In this document: positions 8,670 to 17,676 of the stretch, piece by piece
How the letters are laid out: every line of letters begins with the position of its first letter
Position numbering within the stretch: the stretch's first letter is position 1
Source of the DNA: Myxococcales bacterium
Lineage (GTDB): Bacteria > Myxococcota_A > Polyangia > Polyangiales > Polyangiaceae
Assembly: GCA_016703425.1 (NCBI GenBank)
Contig: JADJCA010000002.1
Span: 1,116,001-1,180,000, forward strand
Direction: 5' to 3'
DNA: 64,000 nt
Notes under the pieces: generated by a model
The model's input: only the letters and a program-made list of their open reading frames with translations
Told to the model about the DNA's origin: nothing
Database searches by the model: none
Made by a program: the position numbers and the translations under genes

Positions 8670-10179
8670 ATGCCGACGCCGTCGAAGAGCTGGCTTGGCG
8701 CCATTGCCGGCGGGCTCCTCGCCGCTGGTCTGAGCGTCGCAGCGTGCGGCGACGACCCCGCCACGACCGACTCGCCTCCCCCCGACGCGGCGCCGCGCGC
8801 CGTCACCGTCCCCCCCGCTGACGGCGCCCCCGGGCCCGCCGACGCCGCCGACGGCGGGGACGCCACCGACGCCGCCCCCCACGCCAAGCCTACGCGGTTC
8901 GTCCTCCTCGGCGACTTCGGCTTCGACGACGCCAACGAACTGGCCGTGGCCGCCCTCGTGAAGTCGGGGCCCCGACTTCATCGTCACGCTCGGCGACAAC
9001 AGTTACCCCGCGAGTAACGCGACCACGATCGACGAGACCATCGGCAAGTACTACGGCGACTACATATTTCCCTACCGCGGCAAGTACGGCGCCGGCGCCA
9101 CCGAGCAGCGCTTCTACGCCTGCCTCGGCAACCACGATTGGCAGAGCGGCTCGATACAGGCGCACCTCGACTACTTCGACTTGCCAGGCAACGAGCGCTA
9201 CTGGCAGCTCGCGAAGGGGGCGGTCCGCTTCTTCTGCCTAGACAGCGACACCAAAGAGCCCGACGGGACGACGGCGACCTCCGTGCAAGGTCAGTGGCTC
9301 CAAAAGGAGCTCACCGCGGCCGCGGACCCTTACCGCATCGTGGTCTTTCACCATCCGGCCCACTCGTCGGGACAACACGGCTCGCAGGCGTACATGCAGT
9401 GGCCCTTCCAGGCGTGGGGAGCCAGCGCCGTCTACAGTGGCCACGATCACGACTACGAGCGCTTCGACTTCGGACCGGGCACGATCCCATACGTCGTGCA
9501 GGGGACCGGGGGCGCCGACCTCCGACCGATGTCGACCTCTCGTGCGGGGAGCGTCATCGCGTACTCGGAGAAACACGGGGCGACGTTCGTAGAGGCCGAC
9601 GAGTATTACGCGGACTTTGCGGCGGTCACGGTGGCCGGCGAGCGCATCGATGAGCACGTCGTGCCTTCCAAGGCGGAGGCGGCACGCGCGACGGAGGTCC
9701 TCTTGCCCAGCGGCTCGGCGCTCCGCTACCTCGACGACAGCGCTCCGCCAGCGGGGTGGACGGCTCCGTTCTTCGATGCAACGGCTTGGAAGGTCGGAGC
9801 GGCGCCGCTCGGGTACGGACAAGGCGGCGAGGCAACGACGCTCGCCAAGGGCCTCGCTCACTACTTCCGTGCCACGTTCACGCTCGTCGCTCCGAGCGCA
9901 ATCGATCATGTGGTCGTGTGGCTGCAGCGCGACGACGGCGCAGCTGTCTACGTCAACGGCCAAGAGGTCTCGCGCTCGAACCTCCCGGCGGGGTCGCTAT
10001 TGCCGACGACCCTCGCGCTCCAGACCGTTGGCTATAGCGCCGAGCAAACATGGGTGCCCGTCGTGGTCCCGCGACAGCTCCTTCTCGCAGGGCAGAACGT
10101 CGTCGCCGTGGAGTTGCACCAAGCGACCGCCGTGAGCTCCGACGCGACCCTCCATTTGAGGATCGAGGCGAAGAAGTAG
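8670..10179 (+). CDS. Calcineurin-like metallophosphoesterase lipoprotein, interrupted by a frameshift
   Basis: The first frame (8670-9017) gives a lipoprotein signal (SVAACGD), an Asp/Ala/Pro linker and the phosphoesterase opening FVLLGDFGFDD. The frame is lost at GGGGCCCC (8966-8973). The next frame, from about 8974 to 10179, continues without a gap as DFIVTLGDNSYP, then ACLGNHD, VVFHHPAHSSG and YSGHDHDYERF. These are the metal-binding GD, GNHD, H and GHxH motifs in correct order. After about residue 340 comes a beta-sandwich module typical of purple-acid-phosphatase-like secreted enzymes (WTAPFFDATAW, DDGAAVYVNGQEV). A net loss of two bases, or gain of one, at the GC run explains the break. 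It is either a sequence error or a young pseudogene. Confidence 0.8.
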
Positions 10180-10232
10180 GCGCGAGCCGTGGCGAACAAC
10201 GCAGGCGCATTCCGAGACGATGGGTCAGCGGC

Positions 10233-11698
10233 TCATTCGCACGCCGTCGCGTCACGCGTGATGCACAAGGCGCCGGCTTGATCGCGGAGCACGAGCCGGC
10301 CGTCCGCCAAGAGCGCGAGATCGCGCGCCTTGCGGCCCGTGTCGTGCACCGTTTCGCTGGCCAGATCCAGCATGCGCAACGGTGCATCGGGCCCAGCCGC
10401 GGCCAGCGTGTAGACCGTGCGCCCTCCGGGGAGCTGCACGAAACGGTCGAGCGAAGTCCGGGGTCCCTGCAAGGGTCGGAACGCGCGCGTCTTGACGTCG
10501 AGCACGCCCAGCAAACTGCTTGCGGGTGTCGACTCGAACAGGCCGATACGAACACTGGGGCCCGACTGCGCGAACGACAGCAGCGTAATCCTTCGCTGCG
10601 CGATCACCGTCGAGTCGACGAGCAGCTTGGTGCCGTCTGCCGAGAAGGCGAAACGCGGCAGATCCTGTCCGATGGGCTGGAGCGAGAAGCGCTCGGTCCT
10701 GGGCTCGATCCACATCAAGTGGTACCGGTCCGCCGAGGGTCCAGGGACCTGGCTTGGATCGTCGAAGAGCTTTGGGTCGAGCCGCTGCGCATCGAGGAAG
10801 GCGATGGCGTGCGCGCCATCGGCGGAAAGCGTGACGGGACCGAACCCCGGAAGGTTGCGCTTGAACGAGGGAGCGCCCGAGGGCGAGATGTCGATCAGGC
10901 TTACGGGATCCACACCGAGGCCCGCACTGCCTTGCCATTCGGCCTCGAAGGAAGCGCCGCGCTGACAGAACGTGGGCGAGACGAACACGCGACTGTCGTC
11001 GTTCAGCACGGCGGGTGGCGCCGCGCAGTTGGGGATTTCGATCGTCGTCGCGTCGCCGGTCTCGAGGTCGACGGAGGTGAACGGCGTCCGCGGCTCGGTG
11101 TCGCTCGCCCACCTCGTCTCGGCGACCACGAAGAGGCGCTTGCCGCTATGGGAGACGGTCGCGAACTGCGGGAACTCCCCGATCGGCGTTGGTAGCCCCT
11201 TGATCTCGCCGGTCTGGGTATCGATGCGAAAGACGCGCCGCACGTCACCGGCGACGAGCACCCTGCCGCCCTGTGCGAGCCGGAAGAACTGGGCGCCCGC
11301 TTCGCTGTAATACGCCGGAAGGAGCGACCACTTCTCGGCGCCGCTCTCGAGATCCACGGCGACGACGCCGCCATAACCGGGCCGGCTCACGTACGCGATC
11401 GCGCGCGCTCTCTCGTCGAGCCCAAAGGCGAGTCGGTCCCAGCGCTCGGTCCGAACGTGCTCTTTGCGGGTAGCGATCTCCACGACAGTGGTCGTCGTGG
11501 CGTCGTGGAGCACCGCGAACCTGCCGTCGGGGCTGAGGGACATGGAGCCAATCGTCGTCTTCTCCCCGTCGACGGTGTTCGTCTTGTCCGAGAGGTTGGC
11601 GCCGCCCGTGATGGGTCCAGTGGGCTCAGGGTCTCGGCGCAAGCGGAAGCCAAGGCCGAGGTGACGCACGCGAGAATCAGGGAACGGACGCGGGACAT
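10233..11698 (-). CDS. Beta-propeller-like lipoprotein, interrupted near its N-terminus
   Basis: From ATG 11698 the frame encodes MSRVRSLILACVTSALASAC, a lipoprotein signal peptide. It then loses the frame at the GGG of 11629-11631 (CCC on the coding strand). Adding one base there gives AETPEPTGPITGGANLSDK and continues into the long frame ending at 10233. The body (about 450 aa) is a series of four-stranded blades with repeated phrases such as SLSPDGRFAVLHD, VSHSGKRLFVV and LSADGAHAIAF, as in WD40/TolB-like propellers. It is probably a surface binding or scaffold protein. The alternative, a GTG start within the second frame, would leave it without a signal peptide. Confidence 0.75.
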
Positions 11699-11777
11699 CG
11701 AGGGGATGGACGGGGGCGAGCCTGGGGGATTCAGGGGCCTAATTACGCCGCCCGGCGCGCCGCTTCGGAGCTGCCCT

Positions 11778-12566
11778 TCAGGGCGGTGGCGGGCAGACGG
11801 CGCGCGGCGCGGGCTCGCAACGGAGACGGCCGCCTATGCGATCGCAATGGCCGTTTCCGCAATCGGCGTCACGCGTGCACTCTGCACCGTATTCGCAGTG
11901 CAGGGGCCCCGTGTAGGTGGGGCCGCCGAGGCCGCTGCAGCCCCAGGGACTGCAGGTCGTCGCGGGTCCCACCGTCGTGGTGAGCACGCAGGCGCCGTTG
12001 GGGGCCTGCGTGCAGTCGCTGTCGCGCAGGCACTCGTTCTTGGCGAGGCAGTAGCGCATTCGTTCACCGGCGCCGCGCGGCATGCAGAGCCCCTTGGGGC
12101 CGCAGTCCGCGTTCGTCGTGCAGGCGTCCTCGATGCACGCGTTGTGGGGCACCATGAAGGCGCCACCGCACGACGTGACGAGCGAGCAGACGCCTTGAGC
12201 GCAAGAGGTGCAACACTCGTCGGCGAACGGCCCCCCGCCGCCAGCGTCGGTGCAAAGCTGGGGGCCCGGCGGCTCCGTCGAGCAGACGCTAAAGCCACCG
12301 GGCGTGAGCTCGACGCATGTGCCGCCAGGACAGTCGAGGTCGGAGGCGCAGTGTCGGTGCCTGCTCGCGACGCTTGCATCGGCCTTGACGAAGGACGCAT
12401 CGAGGGACGCGCCACCGGCATCGCGGCGCGACGAGGACGATGACGCGGCGGGCTCCGACGGAGTGGCCATCGCTTCCTTTCCACCCTGGGGCATCCGCTG
12501 GTCGGCCACGACGCCGCAACCGGGGAGGAGCACAAGGAGCGTGTAGGCGGTCGCAACGCGGAGCAT
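11778..12566 (-). CDS. Cys-rich secreted lipoprotein
   Basis: The ATG at 12566 gives MLRVATAYTLLVLLPGC, a lipobox signal. The upstream part of the open frame is charged and not signal-like. A Ser/Ala/Asp linker of about 50 residues is followed by several Cys motifs of the form C-x-x-D-x-D-C-x-x-x-x-C (CASDLDCPGGTC, CTTNADCGPKGLC, CLRDSDCTQAPNGAC, CTRDADCGNGHC). These short disulfide-knotted repeats are common in myxobacterial surface proteins. No enzymatic activity is indicated. The next gene upstream is another lipoprotein on the same strand. Confidence 0.78.
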   Translation of the reverse strand: MLRVATAYTLLVLLPGCGVVADQRMPQGGKEAMATPSEPAASSSSSRRDAGGASLDASFVKADASVASRHRHCASDLDCPGGTCVELTPGGFSVCSTEPPGPQLCTDAGGGGPFADECCTSCAQGVCSLVTSCGGAFMVPHNACIEDACTTNADCGPKGLCMPRGAGERMRYCLAKNECLRDSDCTQAPNGACVLTTTVGPATTCSPWGCSGLGGPTYTGPLHCEYGAECTRDADCGNGHCDRIGGRLRCEPAPRAVCPPPP

Positions 12567-12713
12567 CGTCGCGCGACACGCACGTCTCGCGCCAAGGTCG
12601 CTAGCGTCGGCGAGCGCGGTTTTCCTTGGCAACGCCTGGGCCAACGTGTGCCGCGCCACGACCGGTACGCGTGGGCGCGGACGACTGCACTTCGACTGCC
12701 GTCAGGCGAGCGC

Positions 12714-13625
12714 TCACATTTTGAGTGCTCGAACCGCGAGCCAGGTGAGAATCGTGATGCCTTCGCCGGGGTCTGTCGTGATGTGAGTCCCATCCGCGCT
12801 CACGTGGCCCCGGGCGGCTCGCCGGGCGCGGCCCGTCGTCTCAGGTGTATCGAGGTCTAGGCCGCCCATCGCGAGCAACTCGACCGCGGCTCCGGCCGCG
12901 AGCCCGCCCGTCTCTTCGATGCGAACGGCGATCGGCTTGTCCGCCTTCGCCTCGAAGGGGGCGAGCGCATACACGAGCGCAGCGTTTGCTGCGAACTCCG
13001 TCGCACGTGGGCCAGTGATTTTGGCGAAGCGAACGAGGCGGCCGGACTCCCCATCGGCCCCGTCCTCCGCGGAGAGTTGCCACCCCGTGCCGGCAGGAAT
13101 GTCGAACCTCAGAGGCCCCACCGCCACGCTTGACGCGGGACCGCCGTCCACTGGCAAGCGTGCGCTCGCGGCGGAGAAGGGGCTCACCACGATGGGGTCC
13201 TGGAACGCGAGCCGTGGCGGCGGCGCATTCGGCAACGGGAGAAGGAAGCTCGCGTGGGTTGGGCGAGCGTGAACGAACAGCGCGTAGTGACCGTTGGGCA
13301 GCTCGGCGCCCACCGGGATCGAAAACATCCCAAGGGCATCGGTCGTGGCTGCAAAGCAGGCCCGCCCGCATACGCTGACGCTCACCGCCGAGAGGCCAGC
13401 CCCGGCGACGTCCTGAATCGAACCGGACACCTCCTTGACGCAATACGCCGGCGGATCGACCCCGGGCTCCCAGCCTCCGGGCGGGGAAGCGCAATCGCCG
13501 CGGCCCGCCTCGAGAGTCCCGGCCTCTGGGCTCGGGCCGATCCTGGAGCCGGGCGCACCGCCGTTCTCGGAGGTTGCGCAGCCCACGGCGACCGATGCGG
13601 CGAGGACAAGCGCGGCTCGAAGCAT
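12714..13625 (-). CDS. Lipoprotein with carboxypeptidase-regulatory-like domain
   Basis: The ATG at 13625 starts MLRAALVLAASVAVGC, a lipoprotein signal; the in-frame TTG at 13634 adds only two residues. After a Pro/Gly linker with two Cys comes a beta-sandwich segment typical of carboxypeptidase-regulatory-like modules (VSGSIQDVAGAGLSAVSVSV, then DALGMFSIPVGAELPNGHYAL). A second beta-rich region follows (FDIPAGTGWQLSAEDG, PIAVRIEETGG). The protein ends in ITILTWLAVRALKM. It is probably a surface-exposed non-enzymatic protein. It shares a divergent intergenic region with the thioredoxin-like lipoprotein at 13724, which carries a strong palindrome. Confidence 0.75.
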   Translation of the reverse strand: MLRAALVLAASVAVGCATSENGGAPGSRIGPSPEAGTLEAGRGDCASPPGGWEPGVDPPAYCVKEVSGSIQDVAGAGLSAVSVSVCGRACFAATTDALGMFSIPVGAELPNGHYALFVHARPTHASFLLPLPNAPPPRLAFQDPIVVSPFSAASARLPVDGGPASSVAVGPLRFDIPAGTGWQLSAEDGADGESGRLVRFAKITGPRATEFAANAALVYALAPFEAKADKPIAVRIEETGGLAAGAAVELLAMGGLDLDTPETTGRARRAARGHVSADGTHITTDPGEGITILTWLAVRALKM

Positions 13626-13653
13626 GAGCAGCAATACGGGGCCGAGCCCAGAG

Positions 13654-13696
13654 GGTTACAAGAATCGTCTGACGATTCTTCCGGCCCCATGTAACC
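13654..13696. promoter_or_regulatory. Nested palindrome in divergent promoter region
   Basis: A perfect inverted repeat, arms AAGAATCGTC (13660-13669) and GACGATTCTT (13671-13680) around one T, lies midway between divergent genes starting at 13625 and 13724. It is flanked by a second pair, GGTTACA (13654-13660) and TGTAACC (13690-13696). A dimeric repressor or activator site controlling both lipoprotein genes is the simplest reading. The outer arms could also let the transcribed strand form a long hairpin. Confidence 0.5.
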
Positions 13697-13723
13697 AGAA
13701 GCGCCTTGTCTCGTACGGGACCT

Positions 13724-14407
13724 ATGCGCCTCCCCCCTTACTTCGCGTCCGTAAGCCTCCTGCTCGTCGCCTGCTCGGGCAATACGAGCCCTCCGTCTTC
13801 CGGCGACCGTGTCTCCGGCGACCAAGGCCTTCTTGATGGCGGCGCCGCTCAAAGCGCAGCCGCCAGCGGCACGGCTGAGCCGCAGAAACCTCCTGTGGGG
13901 AACGGGACGAACCCGGCGTGGGGAGCCGCGTGTGCGCCGCCCGGGGCGAGCGTTGGCTTTGAATTGGGTGACTCGCTCGGTGACTTGGGGATCAAGGACT
14001 GCGACACGGGTGCCGCGGCAACGGTCGATGAGGTCTGCGGCGCAGACGCTGCGTGGATCTTCGCTGCGCACACGCACTGCCCGACTTGCCAAGCGACGGC
14101 CGCCTTCACGGACGACGTCGCAAAGGCGGTCTCTGACAAGAACGTCGCGGTCATTCAGCTCGTCTACGACGACAACGGGACGAGCTGCGCGGAGTGGCGC
14201 GCGAACTACGCGCTCGCCGGCATTTCGAACGTCCGCGTGTACGCCGATCCGGGAGGCAAAGCGTTCGGCAAGTTAAAGAGCTCGAACTTCACAGCTGCGA
14301 GCGCGTTCATCAACGCCAATCGCGTGGTCACCCACAAAGAGCACGGGCTCACGAAGACCAAAGTGCTCTCGCAGATCGAGGCTGCGCTGAAGTCCAACGT
14401 GCGCTGA
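13724..14407 (+). CDS. Thioredoxin-fold lipoprotein with CxxC
   Basis: The ATG at 13724 gives MRLPPYFASVSLLLVAC, a lipoprotein signal; an earlier in-frame start at 13706 would put charged residues ahead of it. A Ser/Gly/Ala linker of about 60 residues precedes a thioredoxin-like domain with the active-site motif CPTC in AAHTHCPTCQATAAF, then VAVIQLVYDD and VRVYADPGGKAFG. The second half of the fold, where a cis-Pro is expected, is less clear. A role in periplasmic disulfide exchange or sensing is plausible. It sits just upstream of the bufferin-like operon, whose precursor is Cys-rich, so a functional link is possible but not shown. Confidence 0.8.
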   Translation: MRLPPYFASVSLLLVACSGNTSPPSSGDRVSGDQGLLDGGAAQSAAASGTAEPQKPPVGNGTNPAWGAACAPPGASVGFELGDSLGDLGIKDCDTGAAATVDEVCGADAAWIFAAHTHCPTCQATAAFTDDVAKAVSDKNVAVIQLVYDDNGTSCAEWRANYALAGISNVRVYADPGGKAFGKLKSSNFTAASAFINANRVVTHKEHGLTKTKVLSQIEAALKSNVR

Positions 14408-14550
14408 GGCAAGGAGCGAGGCGCGGCTGACTTGAGGACGACAATTCGCTGAAACCAACTCGCGAACGCTCCGTACTCCTCCCCGCAACATGCTCGCGGC
14501 CGCTCCACACCGGAGCGCAACAGCCGTCGCGCATCGCGAAAGGAAACGAG

Positions 14551-14853
14551 ATGACGAGCACGAAGAAGACCTTGGGCGCGGGACTCGCGGCGACTGTGGC
14601 CATGGCCCTTGTGGCCTGCGGCGGTACGACTCCTGGAGCGCAAGGCCCCGGCAGCGCGACGACAACCTCAGGCATGATGTGCAAGGAGAAGAACTCGTGC
14701 AAGACGCACGGGAGCTGCGCCGGCTACGCGCAGGGCCAGAAGCACAGCTGCAAGGGACACAACGGGTGCGCCGGCAACATGCGGCCCATCTCCAAAGCCG
14801 AATGCGACGCCATGGCCGGCGAGTTCATGCCCTACACGCCTGCGGGCGGCTGA
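14551..14853 (+). CDS. Bufferin-like Cys-rich RiPP precursor (BufA2-like)
   Basis: 100 aa preceded by an AAGGAA ribosome-binding site. Residues 1-23 form a signal peptide ending in ALVAC, so Cys23 could be lipidated; bufferin precursors usually carry a plain Sec signal. After a Gly/Ser/Thr linker the mature part holds six Cys (44, 50, 56, 67, 73, 85) in two related units, KNSCKTHGSCAG and KHSCKGHNGCAG. This Cys-Lys-Gly pattern is that of substrates of DUF692 (MNIO) enzymes, which convert Cys into thiazole/thiooxazole or related metal-binding groups. The next two genes are the expected enzyme and partner. Likely role: periplasmic metal (copper) buffering. The 140-bp upstream gap should contain the promoter. 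Confidence 0.82.
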   Translation: MTSTKKTLGAGLAATVAMALVACGGTTPGAQGPGSATTTSGMMCKEKNSCKTHGSCAGYAQGQKHSCKGHNGCAGNMRPISKAECDAMAGEFMPYTPAGG

Positions 14854-14908
14854 GCCACGGTCGGCACCGAGCGCGCATCGTGAGCATCGTGAGAACGACG
14901 GAGGCACC

Positions 14909-15736
14909 GTGAGGCGAAGTCTTGGTCATGGCGTGGGCTTGCGAGCAACGCACTTCGACGCGTGGCGCAGCGGCGCCGTCAACGTCGATTGGACCGAATG
15001 CATCACGGAGAACTTCCTCTCCTTGGGAGGAGGGCCCGCCGCCGTCCTCCGCTCGGTGCGCGAACAGATGCCCGTGGTGCTACACGGCGTATCGCTCTCC
15101 ATCGGAAGCACCGATCCGTTGGACGAGCGCTACCTGGAGGCCGTTCGTCTCCTCATCGATGAGGTCGAGCCCGCCTGGGTGTCCGACCACCTGTCGTGGT
15201 CGTCCGTTGACGGACAGCACCTCCACGAGCTGCTCCCGCTACCGTACACGGAAGAGGCCCTCGTCCACGTCGCGCGACGCGTGGACGAGGTGCAAGAACG
15301 ATGGCAGCGGCCGCTGGTGCTCGAGAACCCGTCGAGCTACCTCACGTACGCCGAGTCGGTCATGCCCGAGTGGCAGTTCCTCACGGAGCTCGCACGGCGG
15401 ACCGGCTGCGGCGTGTTGCTCGACGTGAACAACGTCTACGTCAGCGCGGTCAATCACGGGTTCTCCGCGGAGACCTACATCGACGCTGTGCCCGCCGAAG
15501 CCATCTGGCAGGTTCACCTCGCGGGGCACTCGAACGTCTCGGGTCATCTCATCGACACGCACGACGGGCCCACATCCGCCGCCGTCCTCGCGCTCTACAG
15601 ACGGCTCGTGGCGCGATGCGGAGCCTTGTCGACGCTCGTTGAGTGGGACGAGTCGATTCCGTCGGTTGAAGCGCTCGTCGCCGAGTCGATGACGGCACGG
15701 GCCGTCGAATGCGAGACGCTCAAGGCGGTGGCCTGA
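14909..15736 (+). CDS. DUF692 / MNIO-family iron oxidative enzyme (BufB-like)
   Basis: 275 aa from a GTG start. The TIM-barrel DUF692 signatures are all present: GVGLRATHFDAW at the start, ENF (about 34-36), LHGVSLSIG (His59), VSDHLSW (Asp93, His94), LENPSSYL (Glu139, Asn140), LLDVNNVYVSAVNHG (Asp172, Asn174, Asn175), QVHLAGHS (His203, His207) and IDTHDGP (Asp216, His218). These ligands bind two or three iron ions in MbnB/TglH-type enzymes, which oxidise Cys residues of small peptides. It acts in the cytoplasm on the precursor encoded 55 bp upstream. Its stop codon overlaps the start of the next gene (TGATG), so enzyme and partner are translationally coupled. Confidence 0.93.
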   Translation: MRRSLGHGVGLRATHFDAWRSGAVNVDWTECITENFLSLGGGPAAVLRSVREQMPVVLHGVSLSIGSTDPLDERYLEAVRLLIDEVEPAWVSDHLSWSSVDGQHLHELLPLPYTEEALVHVARRVDEVQERWQRPLVLENPSSYLTYAESVMPEWQFLTELARRTGCGVLLDVNNVYVSAVNHGFSAETYIDAVPAEAIWQVHLAGHSNVSGHLIDTHDGPTSAAVLALYRRLVARCGALSTLVEWDESIPSVEALVAESMTARAVECETLKAVA

Positions 15737-16512
15737 TGGCCTCGCTCGTCGAGCTTCAACGCGCCATGCGCAGCGCCTTGCACGCGCGCCAATCATACGC
15801 CGCCCTCCCTCTGATCGCTGCGACGGCGTCGTGGTCGGCGGTCGACCGACTCCACGTCTACGAAGACATGGTTTGGGTGCGCCTCGTGCGGGCGCTTCTC
15901 GAGGACTTTCCCGTCGTGAGCCAGCGCCTGGGGACCGAGCTGTTCGAACGCGTCGCAGCGACGCATATCGCGCGGCGGCCCTCGACCGACCCCTCGTTGG
16001 CGTGGCTCGGGCGGGGGTTCGAGGACACGCTAAGGGAGCTTGGTCGTGAGTTCGAAGCGAGCCTAGCCCGGCTCGAATGGGCGCGCGCTTTGGCGTTCCT
16101 GGCAGGCGACGCCCCCGCGGCCTCGGCGGCCGAGCTTGGCGCCCTCGGCGAAACCTTCGGCGATGCGGTGCTCGCGTTCCACCCGTCGCTGCAAGTCGTC
16201 GCGGTCCGTGGCGGCGTGCTTGCGGCGTACGGCGATCCGGTTGGTGGAGCCGTCGATGACGAGCATGAAACCCACGTGGCCGTCTGGCGCGCCGTCTCGC
16301 ACCACGGCGCGAGCGTAAACCATGAGCGGCTCGAACCGATGGAGGCGGCGGCCCTTGCGTGCGCCCTCGAGGGCTGCTGCATGGCCGCGGTATGCGATGC
16401 GTTCTCGACGTCACCCTCGCCGGCCGAAGACGCCACTCGAGCGGTCCTGCGGTGGATCGCCGCGGGCTGGGTGTCCGGCGTCCGCATGCCGCCTGGGGCG
16501 AACGCGCCATGA
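15736..16512 (+). CDS. DUF2063-type partner protein (BufC-like)
   Basis: 258 aa starting at the ATG that overlaps the preceding stop. The N-terminus (LVELQRAMRSALHARQ, then VDRLHVYEDMVWVRLVRALLEDFPVV) matches the putative DNA-binding domain family DUF2063, the constant companion of DUF692 enzymes. It includes the LHVYxxMxxxRLxxALxxDFP stretch and AxxHIARRPSTDPSLAWLG. In characterised systems the partner delivers the precursor peptide to the DUF692 enzyme, so DNA binding is not implied. The C-terminal half is Ala-rich and more variable. It ends the operon. The next gene, fabH, is convergent. Confidence 0.85.
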   Translation: MASLVELQRAMRSALHARQSYAALPLIAATASWSAVDRLHVYEDMVWVRLVRALLEDFPVVSQRLGTELFERVAATHIARRPSTDPSLAWLGRGFEDTLRELGREFEASLARLEWARALAFLAGDAPAASAAELGALGETFGDAVLAFHPSLQVVAVRGGVLAAYGDPVGGAVDDEHETHVAVWRAVSHHGASVNHERLEPMEAAALACALEGCCMAAVCDAFSTSPSPAEDATRAVLRWIAAGWVSGVRMPPGANAP

Positions 16513-16551
16513 GCGCCACGCCGCGAGAGTCCGCGGGTCGCGCCTTCGCCG

Positions 16552-17547
16552 TCAGAACCTTACGACGGCGCCGGCCCAGGTGAAGCCGGCCCCGAAGGCC
16601 GCCAGCAAGACGCGCGTGCCAGGGGAGAGACGCCCCTCGGCCCACGCTTCGCTGAGGCCAATGGGGATCGTGGCCGCCGTCGTGTTGCCGTAGCGCTCGA
16701 TGTTGTGGACCGTGCGAGCTTCGGGGATGCCAAGCTTCGCGCCCACCATCTGGTTGATGCGCATGTTCGCTTGGTGGGGCACGAAGAGATCCACGTCGGC
16801 GGCTGCGAGGCCCGCCTTCGCGAGCACTTCGTTGGCGACCTCGGGCATCTTGTCGGTCGCGGCGCGGAAGACGGCCTTGCCGTCCATCTTCGGGTAGTGG
16901 CGGCCTTCGTCGAGCATCTCCTTGGAGAGGCGCGGCATGACGCGGCTCGCGGGCGCTTCCACCCAAAGCGACTGGGCGCCGGCGCCGTCGGCGTGGAGCG
17001 CGAGGGAGAGGACGCCCTGGTCGTCGCGTGTCGACTTGCCGACGAGCACGGCGCCGGCCCCGTCGCCAAACAGCACAGCCACGTCACGACCGCGTTCGGT
17101 GAAGTCGAGACCGGTTGAGTGGACCTCGCTGCCCACGACGAGGACGTTCTCGTAGACGCCCGCACGAATCCACGCGTCGGCGACGCTCAGCGAATAGAGA
17201 AAGCCCGAGCACTGGTTGCGCACGTCGAGCGCCGGCACGCCGCGAAGGCCCAGCTTGTCGGCGAGGAAGCAGCCGGAGCCGGGGAAGTTCACGTCGGGCG
17301 AGAGCGTCGCGAACAAGATCGCGTCGACGTCGCTCACCTTTCGCTGCGCGCGCTCGAGGGCCGCGTGCACCGCCGGCAGCGCGAGATCGCTGGCTCCGAC
17401 GTTGCCCTCGACGTAGCGGCGCTCGCGGATCCCCGTGCGCTGCACGATCCACTCGTTGGTCGTGGGCATCAGCTTGGCGAGGTCGTCGTTGGTGACGACC
17501 TTGGGGGGAACGTAGTGACCGGCTCCGAGGATGGCGCTTCGCAACAT
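16552..17547 (-). CDS. fabH: 3-oxoacyl-ACP synthase III (KASIII)
   Basis: 331 aa, the usual FabH length. It condenses acetyl-CoA or a branched acyl-CoA with malonyl-ACP to start fatty-acid synthesis. The catalytic triad is visible: Cys113 in DVRNQCSGF, His258 in FVPHQANMRI and Asn288 in ERYGNTTAA. The signature GDGAGAVLVG is at 161-170 and the last residues AFGAGFTWAGAVVRF are typical. The start MLRSAILGAGHYVPPKVVTN is in the expected place. It is not in a fab cluster here; neighbours are the bufferin-like operon (convergent) and a lipoprotein gene. It might serve branched-chain or special lipids, but sequence alone cannot decide. Confidence 0.95.
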   Translation of the reverse strand: MLRSAILGAGHYVPPKVVTNDDLAKLMPTTNEWIVQRTGIRERRYVEGNVGASDLALPAVHAALERAQRKVSDVDAILFATLSPDVNFPGSGCFLADKLGLRGVPALDVRNQCSGFLYSLSVADAWIRAGVYENVLVVGSEVHSTGLDFTERGRDVAVLFGDGAGAVLVGKSTRDDQGVLSLALHADGAGAQSLWVEAPASRVMPRLSKEMLDEGRHYPKMDGKAVFRAATDKMPEVANEVLAKAGLAAADVDLFVPHQANMRINQMVGAKLGIPEARTVHNIERYGNTTAATIPIGLSEAWAEGRLSPGTRVLLAAFGAGFTWAGAVVRF

Positions 17548-17676
17548 CGACGCGTCATGGCGCGTTTGCGGCGGGAGTTCAACGGGGGAGCGTGGAACTC
17601 GGCATCGTCGGCGACGGAGCAGCCCGCGCGATGAAGGCCGCCGACCAACTCCCGATGACCACGTACTTGGTCGGCC

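Noticed and set aside
8966..8973. Programmed ribosomal frameshift in the phosphoesterase
   Set aside because: No slippery heptamer, no downstream pseudoknot seen, and similar breaks occur at unrelated homopolymers in the window.
15239..16966. 575-codon minus-strand frame
   Set aside because: Antisense to the DUF692, DUF2063-like genes and overlapping fabH; composition is shadow-like.
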